Shown piece by piece: positions 1 through 4,782 of a stretch of DNA of 5,240 bases. Numbering within the stretch: position 1 is the first letter of the stretch; the number at the start of each line of letters is the position of its first letter. Source of the stretch: Opitutaceae bacterium (GTDB lineage Bacteria; Verrucomicrobiota; Verrucomicrobiae; Opitutales; Opitutaceae); contig JAISAX010000380.1 in assembly GCA_031266495.1 (NCBI GenBank), positions 1 to 5,240 on the forward strand. Reading direction: 5' to 3'. The translations under genes were made by a program, and so were the position numbers. Below the pieces are notes generated by a model. The model was given only the letters and a program-made list of their open reading frames with translations, ran no database searches and was not told the origin of the DNA.

Positions 1-45
<45 letters not shown>

Positions 46-145
46 GCCGGAAGGATGCAATGCGCGTTTGCATGATGTCATTAAAATACGAATACGTCGG
101 CGGCAGGATGATCCTGAACGCCGCGGTCTTGCCTTGGCGGGCAGG

Positions 146-169
146 CTCGCCGCCCTCCATACAGTCAAT
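146..169. repeat. 24-base near-identical copy of a segment of the DUF433 gene
   Basis: Bases 146-169 match bases 3670-3693 in the same orientation with one mismatch (C at 158, A at 3682). The match stops abruptly on both sides. In the antitoxin gene it encodes, on the minus strand, residues I-D-C-I-E-G-G-E, which fit the DUF433 family. Read in the same frame here it gives I-D-C-M-E-G-G-E, but the residues that follow do not continue as DUF433. It may be a gene remnant, a dispersed repeat or a coincidence. Confidence 0.5.
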
Positions 170-191
170 TTCCCTCCTGCGTAATGTCAGT

Positions 192-250
192 CAATCCATT
201 GGACCGCGAGGCTTCGCCAGTGTCGGGACGAAGCCTGCGGGATTGGATTG
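192..250. other. Strong stem-loop just downstream of the Ig-domain gene
   Basis: An interrupted inverted repeat lies four bases beyond the stop codon of the Ig-domain gene. Bases 192-198 pair with 244-250 (7 bp), 204-207 with 237-240 (4 bp), and 209-216 with 229-236 (8 bp). This leaves an asymmetric internal loop, one bulged G at 208 and a 12-base loop. The position suggests transcription termination or protection of the 3' end of the mRNA. However, no U-tract follows the stem on the minus strand, so it is not a standard intrinsic terminator. It could also be part of a dispersed palindromic repeat. Confidence 0.6.
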
Positions 251-253
251 TTG

Positions 254-2785
254 TCAGGAACTTGGCGTAATTTGGGGGAAATAGGTGAAGGTACCGGTGT
301 CCTTGAAGGAGCTGCTGTAGCGGTCGCCATAATCATTCACGCTGTAACTGCCGGATGCGGTGTAGGTGCCGCTGGTGGCGGAAGTGAATACAATTTTGAT
401 GGTGCCTTTTTCCGTCCCCGACCAGCCGTATCCATCAGAATCTGTCGCCGTGTAGGTGAGGGTCGCGGCGGCGGGGCCGGTGCGTTTGTAGGTGTAGGTG
501 CCTCCGTCTCCATACTCGGTGCCGGCCAGGCGTCCTGACTCCAGGATGCGAAAGGTGTTTTCATAGGAGCCGGTTCCCCATTTGTCCTTGCGGATGCCTT
601 TGTAGGCGACGTGAGCGCCGACTGGCAGGGACGCGGGCGCGAGGCCGGGCTGGTCGATTTTGATGCTGATGGCCTTGGCGGTGGCTTTGCCGACGACCTT
701 GCCCTCGCCGTTGGTCACACGGACACTGTATTTGCCGGGTTTGGTGAGGTTGCTTGCCGTGTAGGTTTGTGTGGTCGCGGTGGTGGTGACGGTGTGGATG
801 ACTTTGCCGTTGAGCAGCCATTCGTATTTGAGCGGGCTGCCTGTGCCGGTGCCGGGTTGCAGGGTGGCGGTGAATGTCACCGATTCGCCCGCGATCGCGT
901 TCGTGGTGCTCGCGGTCAGTCCGGTTTTGTTGTCGAACCTGGGCGGGGTGATGAGCCGCACGTTGGCGATGATGTGCTCGACCTGCCCCGCGCCGTTGCT
1001 CACGCGCACACTGTATTGGCCATCGGACTTCGCGGTGAAGGTCGCTTTTTGGGCGGCGGTTCCGGAGATTTCGATGCCGTTGAGCAGCCATTGGTAGGCT
1101 GGTTTGGCTTTGTTCTTGGCGAGTTTGGGCGCGGTGAGTTTCACGCCTTTGCCGGTGAGGGCGTAGGTGAAGGCGTCGGCGGCGGGTTCGGCGGGGAGTT
1201 TGGCGGTGTCAAACGAGGGCGGGATCACGGCGTTGACGGTGATGGTGGCGCTGACTTTTCCGGCGGAGTTGGCCGCCTCGACGGTGTATTTGCCGATGTC
1301 AGCGGTGGAAACAAAAGCGATGTTGAGGCTCGCGTCCGTCGCGCCAAGGATGGTTTTGCCGTCAAGTTTCCACGTGTAGGCGGGCGAGGGGATGCCCGTC
1401 GCGGCGACGGTGAGTGTCAGCGACTGGCCGATGGCGGTCTCGACCCTGGAGGCGGGTTTCGGAGAAAATTTCGGTTTGACCGGCGTGTTGACGGTGAGCG
1501 TGGCGGCGACGCTCGTCACCTCGCCCGCGCTGTTTTTGACAACAACCGTGTAAGCGCCCGCATTTTTCGCGGCGGCTTTGGGAATGGTATAGGACGTGGC
1601 CTTGGCGTTTTTGATCGCCTTGCCGTTCAGATACCATTGGCAGGTCGGGGCAGGCGTGCCGGTGGCGGTGACGGTGAGGGTGACGCTTTCGTTTTTCCAG
1701 ACCGTCTTGCCCTGCGGTTGCGTGGTGATGACGGGGGCGATCCCTGCCGGCGTGGTGTCATTGTTGTTGTTATTATTGCCGTTATTATTATTGCCACTGT
1801 CGCCAGTGGTGGCGGTGAGGATGCCGGCGGCAGCAACAGACAGGCTGGCTCCATCTGATCCGACCAGCGCAAAACCTAGCCGGTTGCCGGGGAGTTGGAA
1901 AACAATGTACTCTTCGGCATAATCTTCACCTCCCCATAAATAGATCAGGTCTGAACCGCATAAGAATTTCCCGTCCAATGGAAGATTGATACCCGTGAAC
2001 AAATCCTCAACCGAGTACGGGGATTTATGCAAAAGCACTCCGTCTCCGTCGTATTCATATTCAAAGCCGTCCTTTACTTCATAAATCCCGACTAAATCCG
2101 GATAAGAGTCATATTCATATTCAAATTCCTTTGTCCAAAAACTCTCCGGATTTATGGAAACATGATAATAAACATTCCCGCTTTTGGTTATTTCCAGGTT
2201 CTCGTTAAAAAATGTCTCATACTCGGCGTCGTCGAGGCTCATCCACCGCCATGTGAAGTTCTTTGTCCAATTGGAGGTGACCGGGGACGGGAGTGCTTTT
2301 TTTGTCAGGACGCCGGACAGGACATCGATTTTATAATTACGTCCGTCGGGTTTTTCGACCGACCAGAAAAGAAGCCATGTGTCGGCGTCCACTTTTGCGA
2401 CCCTGACTCCACGGAAGTCTGCACTGAAGGCGCTCCAGACAGGATAGGGAAACTGATTTTTATCAATCGGCAGGGTGCTTTGCGTGAGCGCGGGGAGGCT
2501 CGTGGTCCGGTTGTTCCAGGCGGTGGTGATTGTAAATGTGCCGCCATTCCCGGCGATTGTGACTTTGTTTTCAATGCGCTGAACAGGATTGTAACCCTGT
2601 GCCTCAAGTCCGGTGAAAAACCAGGTGCCGGCGAGTCCGTCCTGAGCGCGGAGCGCGACGCTTCCGGCGAGGAGGACGAGTCCGAGCAGGAGGACGGCGG
2701 GAAGAAGCTGCAGGGCGCGCGGCGTCTTGTTAAAAAATGTCAGGCCGTGGCGCTGACGTGGCGTGGTGTGTGATGACGGTTTCAT
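254..2785 (-). CDS. Secreted multi-Ig-like-domain protein
   Basis: This encodes an exported protein of 843 residues, probably an extracellular binding or adhesion protein; its ligand is unknown. An N-terminal hydrophobic segment (about residues 26-45) followed by A-L-R-A-Q suggests a signal peptide cleaved near residue 48. Next comes an unrecognised domain (about 49-325) and an Asn-rich linker (about 332-343). Four tandem Ig-like domains follow, at about 349-432, 438-518, 522-613 and 617-710. Each has a central W (Q-W-Y-L-N-G, T-W-K-L-D-G, Q-W-L-L-N-G, E-W-L-L-N-G) and a G-x-Y-x-V-x-V/A-x-N-x-x-G strand. They lack the usual Cys pair. A Gly/Thr/Tyr-rich beta-type C-terminal domain (about 720-843) ends without a membrane anchor or sorting signal. 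I chose the ATG at 2785 because it sits directly before a signal peptide. The frame is open to an in-frame TTG at 2836, which would add 17 residues. No clear Shine-Dalgarno sequence is present. Tandem Ig proteins of this kind are common in Verrucomicrobiota. Confidence 0.88.
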   Translation of the reverse strand: MKPSSHTTPRQRHGLTFFNKTPRALQLLPAVLLLGLVLLAGSVALRAQDGLAGTWFFTGLEAQGYNPVQRIENKVTIAGNGGTFTITTAWNNRTTSLPALTQSTLPIDKNQFPYPVWSAFSADFRGVRVAKVDADTWLLFWSVEKPDGRNYKIDVLSGVLTKKALPSPVTSNWTKNFTWRWMSLDDAEYETFFNENLEITKSGNVYYHVSINPESFWTKEFEYEYDSYPDLVGIYEVKDGFEYEYDGDGVLLHKSPYSVEDLFTGINLPLDGKFLCGSDLIYLWGGEDYAEEYIVFQLPGNRLGFALVGSDGASLSVAAAGILTATTGDSGNNNNGNNNNNNDTTPAGIAPVITTQPQGKTVWKNESVTLTVTATGTPAPTCQWYLNGKAIKNAKATSYTIPKAAAKNAGAYTVVVKNSAGEVTSVAATLTVNTPVKPKFSPKPASRVETAIGQSLTLTVAATGIPSPAYTWKLDGKTILGATDASLNIAFVSTADIGKYTVEAANSAGKVSATITVNAVIPPSFDTAKLPAEPAADAFTYALTGKGVKLTAPKLAKNKAKPAYQWLLNGIEISGTAAQKATFTAKSDGQYSVRVSNGAGQVEHIIANVRLITPPRFDNKTGLTASTTNAIAGESVTFTATLQPGTGTGSPLKYEWLLNGKVIHTVTTTATTQTYTASNLTKPGKYSVRVTNGEGKVVGKATAKAISIKIDQPGLAPASLPVGAHVAYKGIRKDKWGTGSYENTFRILESGRLAGTEYGDGGTYTYKRTGPAAATLTYTATDSDGYGWSGTEKGTIKIVFTSATSGTYTASGSYSVNDYGDRYSSSFKDTGTFTYFPQITPSS
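1757..1795 (-). repeat. Asn-codon repeat encoding a poly-Asn linker
   Basis: A run of AAT/AAC codons, broken by one glycine, encodes about ten asparagines between the N-terminal domain and the first Ig-like domain of the large secreted protein. It is probably a flexible inter-domain linker. Being a triplet repeat, it could change length by slippage without breaking the reading frame. Confidence 0.7.
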
Positions 2786-2846
2786 AGGTTGGCAAAAGTT
2801 TTGAGCAGGTAGCATCGCCATTGTATCCAGTGTCAAAATACCAAAA

Positions 2847-2868
2847 GGGACGCATTTACTTGCGTCCC
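2847..2868 (-). terminator. Candidate intrinsic terminator, minus strand
   Basis: A perfect 8-bp inverted repeat (GGGACGCA at 2847-2854, TGCGTCCC at 2861-2868) has a 6-base loop. Read on the minus strand it is followed directly by TTTT and, after three other bases, by a second T-run. This fits termination of leftward transcripts coming from the toxin-antitoxin operon about 360 bases upstream. It could instead be a leader hairpin of the Ig-domain gene, whose ATG is about 60 bases further on. Confidence 0.45.
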
Positions 2869-2990
2869 GGTTCGGGCACGTGAGAGAGAGCCCACAAGAA
2901 AGACGCTTTCAACGCGCCCCAGTTGGGCGCATTTCAGGCGCGATCTTCTTGTCAGGCATTGTCCTTGAAATTTCTCACGTTTCGAACCGG
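2867..2990. repeat. 124-base imperfect palindrome
   Basis: Three nested inverted segments share one centre of symmetry. The outer arm pairs 2867-2874 with 2983-2990 (8 bp) and 2878-2885 with 2973-2980 (8 bp). The middle arm pairs 2894-2900 with 2946-2952 (7 bp). The tip pairs 2914-2919 with 2925-2930 (6 bp) around a 5-base loop. Partly matched bases lie in between. The segment is intergenic and not coding. It could be a miniature inverted-repeat element, a REP-like sequence, or the DNA for a structured RNA. I do not recognise the family. Confidence 0.6.
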
Positions 2991-3211
2991 ACAGCAGCCG
3001 AAGCTACGCGAAATTAGACTGTATGTGGGTTAGTGGATTCAGGGTTGGCCGAAGTGGTGTGGGTTGGCTGAATGGATGATGGGAAAAATCGCATCGGTGC
3101 GACGCGAAAGGCAGTTGTCTGCCGTTCTCTTCCGCCGAGGTCAAGCGGGCGTTGGTTTGCAATTCCATTTTGTTGCGCGAGGTGGCGAGGCGGCTGGGGG
3201 CTGGTGGTTGG

Positions 3212-3230
3212 CCGGTTTTGCGCAAGCCGG
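3212..3230. other. Short hairpin abutting the toxin stop codon
   Basis: Bases 3212-3218 can pair with 3224-3230, giving 7 bp including one G-U pair and a 5-base loop. The hairpin touches the TAA stop of the toxin gene. On the minus strand no T-run follows it, so it is at best a weak terminator or an RNA-stabilising hairpin. On the plus strand it is followed by TTATTTT. Confidence 0.35.
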
Positions 3231-3572
3231 TTATTTTGCAGGGGAGCCGGAAGCCAGAACATAAACATGTCCGGGTCGAAACGTCGGGAGTCGGCGGAGA
3301 AACTCGGGCAGGAGCAGACGCACATCGGCAATGTTGCTCGATGGCGCTCGCAAGACCACAACGGCAAAGGGCAGGGTCGCAAGTTGCTGCTGCCGGGGAA
3401 GGTTTTTGTCCATCGTCAGAAACACGTCGAACTGGCCGGAAGCGGCGACAAGCCGGAGCAGGTTGCCGTTCTTGATCCCTGACCAGCCCGCATACGAAAC
3501 GGTCTGCACCGCGTATCCGGGTATCTCGCGTCGCAAACGCGCGTCAACGCATTCATCAAGCAAAATTCGCAT
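3231..3572 (-). CDS. DUF5615-family PIN-like protein, probable toxin
   Basis: This 113-residue protein is probably the toxin of a type II toxin-antitoxin pair, and by family resemblance an RNase of the PIN-like fold. The start M-R-I-L-L-D-E-C-V-D is typical: a first beta-strand ending in acidic residues D6 and E7. A later strand carries T-M-D-K-N-L (D55), matching the F/L-T-x-D-x-x-F/L motif of these proteins. A further hydrophobic strand (V-V-V-L-R, about 71-75) precedes the C-terminal helices. The length is normal for the family. The ATG at 3572 was chosen over an upstream in-frame start at 3692 because the conserved domain begins exactly there and the longer form would run through the antitoxin gene. 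The start overlaps the antitoxin end by 17 bases, so translation is probably coupled. Nuclease activity is inferred from the family. Confidence 0.85.
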   Translation of the reverse strand: MRILLDECVDARLRREIPGYAVQTVSYAGWSGIKNGNLLRLVAASGQFDVFLTMDKNLPRQQQLATLPFAVVVLRAPSSNIADVRLLLPEFLRRLPTFRPGHVYVLASGSPAK

Positions 3573-3783
3573 ATGCAGTGACCAGCATCCGCTCGCTGGC
3601 TTCTTCAAGAAAAGCGATGGCTTGTTCGCGGGAAACGGAAGGGAACCCTTCCAGAAACTCGTCCAGCGTCTCGCCGCCCTCAATACAGTCAATCAACGAG
3701 CGGACGGGCACACGGGTGCCGACAAAGCATGGCGTGCCGCTCATGATTTCCGGATCAATTTTTACAACGCTGTTTTTTCTCAT
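3556..3783 (-). CDS. DUF433-family antitoxin
   Basis: This 75-residue protein is the likely antitoxin partner of the DUF5615 protein. The sequence follows the DUF433 pattern: I-D-P-E-I-M-S-G-T-P-C-F-V-G-T-R-V-P-V near the N-terminus (about residues 9-27), then S-L-I-D-C-I-E-G-G-E-T-L-D-E-F-L (about 29-44) and F-P-S-V-S-R-E-Q-A (about 47-55). This is a small winged-helix-like fold thought to bind DNA and the toxin. The gene is first in the operon and overlaps the toxin start, the usual order for antitoxin-toxin pairs that regulate their own promoter. An alternative in-frame ATG at 3798 would add five residues and has a G-rich stretch upstream. I kept the ATG at 3783 because the conserved domain starts right after it. 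A frame open further upstream is only purine-tract read-through. Confidence 0.85.
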   Translation of the reverse strand: MRKNSVVKIDPEIMSGTPCFVGTRVPVRSLIDCIEGGETLDEFLEGFPSVSREQAIAFLEEASERMLVTAYANFA

Positions 3784-3825
3784 GCCGACAGCCAGCATCG
3801 GAAGGTCCCCGGATGCAAATTCTTT

Positions 3826-3905
3826 GGAAGGAGAGCGGGAGGGCGGGAGGGAGGGCAGGAGGGCGGGGCGGGCGGAGGACGGGGGGGGGGGAGGGGAGGA
3901 GGAGG
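3826..3905 (+). repeat. G-rich purine tract with G-quadruplex motif
   Basis: This is an almost pure A/G tract on the plus strand. Between 3837 and 3855 there are five GGG runs separated by single bases, a textbook G-quadruplex pattern with one-base loops. An 11-base G run follows at 3881-3891 and GGGG at 3893-3896. It lies just upstream of the antitoxin gene, on the strand opposite to that gene. It may influence transcription or simply be low-complexity sequence prone to length change or sequencing error. Confidence 0.7.
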
Positions 3906-4139
3906 CATCCCGTTCCATCATTCTCATTCGGTCCGTGACTTGATCCTTTGTACTTCCGCGCCCCGGCCAAAGCCGCTCACGGACGCCGGTTTTGTGTACC
4001 AACCCGCTGCGGTTTCGCGCGTTCCGACGAACCGGCTCAACGCCATCATCCGGCGGCCAGACGGGCGGTTTCCGGTAAAAACTGGGACCGATTCGACGGC
4101 CATGTTTTTATCCGGTTCTCACATTCCTGAAAGCAACTT

Positions 4140-4198
4140 CATCCATCCACCCACCCATCCACCCATACATTCCCCCATCCATCCATCCGTCCACCCAC
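4140..4198 (+). repeat. CCAT/CCAC tetranucleotide microsatellite
   Basis: About fourteen degenerate CCAT or CCAC units run in tandem, ending roughly 80 bases before the start codon of the BNR-type gene. Such tracts can change length by slippage. Since this one lies in the presumed promoter or leader region and not in the coding region, any effect would be on expression level. The units are imperfect, which would reduce slippage. Confidence 0.7.
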
Positions 4199-4278
4199 GC
4201 GCCACCTGTCCGAACCCTCCGCATCCCTTTCCCGATCCGACCGTTTCCAACCCGATTTTTCCCGACCCGCCCCCTGCC

Positions 4279-4782
4279 ATGAAACCCGACAACAAGACCC
4301 TGTTCTCCATCTGCGGCACCGGCACATTGGGCCTCGTCGCCCTCGGTCTGGCGCTTGCCGCCACCCCGCTCCCCGCCGCCGGAGCTCGCATCAAACAACG
4401 CCTGCCCGTTTCCCTCGTCTGGGCGGGCCATCCGGTCGATTTTGCATTGCTTACCGATACATCCGCCAACCGGCAGTACGCCGCATATTACGACCCCGAC
4501 CGCAACATGGTTGTCGCCTCCCGCGCTCTCGATGCCGCGGCATGGACGAAAAAAATCCTGCCTGCAAAAACCGGCTGGGATTCGCACAACTACATCACCC
4601 TCTCCCTCGATCGCGACGGGCAACTCCATGTTGTCGGCAACCTGCACGACACCCCGCTCATCTACTTCCGCACAACAACACCCGGCGATGTGACCACCCT
4701 CGCCGCAATCCCCCGCATGACCGGAGACCGCGATAGACAGTGCACTCCAATCGAAGAGGCTCCCTCAAAGAAACAGCCATGA
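4279..4782 (+). CDS. BNR_4-type exported beta-propeller protein, 3' truncated
   Basis: This is the N-terminal third or so of a BNR-repeat (BNR_4) family protein. A signal peptide is clear: a short charged start, a hydrophobic core (about residues 12-28) and an A-A-G-A type cleavage area near 33-36. The mature part has a family-like pattern: V-W-A-G-H-P-V-D-F (48-55), Y-A-A-Y-Y-D-P-D-R (67-75), W-D-S-H-N-Y-I-T (100-107), D-R-D-G-Q-L-H-V-V-G-N-L-H (111-123), P-L-I-Y-F-R-T (126-132) and M-T-G-D-R-D-R-Q-C-T (147-156). Members include ulvan-type polysaccharide lyases with two catalytic histidines about 20 residues apart; here H103 and H123 have that spacing. The other catalytic residues would lie in the missing part. 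After T156 the expected Y-P-R-F continuation is absent and the frame stops within 11 codons, marking the chimeric join. Family proteins are usually about 400 or more residues long. Confidence 0.8.
   Translation: MKPDNKTLFSICGTGTLGLVALGLALAATPLPAAGARIKQRLPVSLVWAGHPVDFALLTDTSANRQYAAYYDPDRNMVVASRALDAAAWTKKILPAKTGWDSHNYITLSLDRDGQLHVVGNLHDTPLIYFRTTTPGDVTTLAAIPRMTGDRDRQCTPIEEAPSKKQP

Larger units (their letters stand above)
2786..3230. other. Intergenic region between the toxin gene and the Ig-domain gene
   Basis: No gene is supported in this 445-base stretch. It holds the terminator-like hairpin (2847-2868), the 124-base palindrome (2867-2990), and a CA- and C-rich tract on the minus strand (about 3028-3087) that contains two imperfect 19-base tandem units (3042-3060 and 3061-3079). 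The promoter of the Ig-domain gene should lie here, but I could not find a convincing -35/-10 pair. Confidence 0.6.
3784..4278. other. Divergent intergenic region with low-complexity tracts
   Basis: This 495-base region separates the leftward toxin-antitoxin operon from the rightward BNR-type gene and should contain promoters for both. It carries a purine/G-rich tract (3826-3905) and a CCAT/CCAC microsatellite (4140-4198). The plus frame is open through the whole stretch in phase with the BNR gene, but the translated residues are low-complexity and the signal peptide begins only at 4279, so I do not call it coding. No clear promoter or operator was found. Confidence 0.6.

Noticed and set aside
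611..1858. Long plus-strand open frame (415 residues) opposite the Ig-domain gene
   Set aside because: Its translation is Gly/Arg/Asp-rich low-complexity sequence typical of an antisense shadow in GC-rich DNA, while the minus strand carries clear Ig-like motifs.
2808..2836. Perfect TTGACA -35 box for the Ig-domain gene at 2836-2831 (minus strand)
   Set aside because: At 16-18 bases spacing there is no acceptable -10 hexamer, so a promoter call is not supported.
3042..3079. Two imperfect 19-base tandem units, considered as operator-like repeats
   Set aside because: Only the first 12 or so bases match well, and the region is generally G/T-rich on this strand, so low complexity explains it.
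3212..3239. Intrinsic terminator on the plus strand (hairpin followed by TTATTTT)
   Set aside because: No plus-strand gene lies upstream of it in this region; it overlaps the toxin stop codon and its stem includes a G-U pair.
3784..4002. N-terminal extension of the DUF433 protein
   Set aside because: The added residues are mostly Ser/Pro from the purine tract, and the conserved domain starts just after the ATG at 3783.
3331..4278. Plus-strand open frame continuous with the BNR-type gene, giving a possible 483-residue protein
   Set aside because: It runs antisense through the toxin-antitoxin genes and then through low-complexity tracts, and the real protein begins with a signal peptide at 4279.
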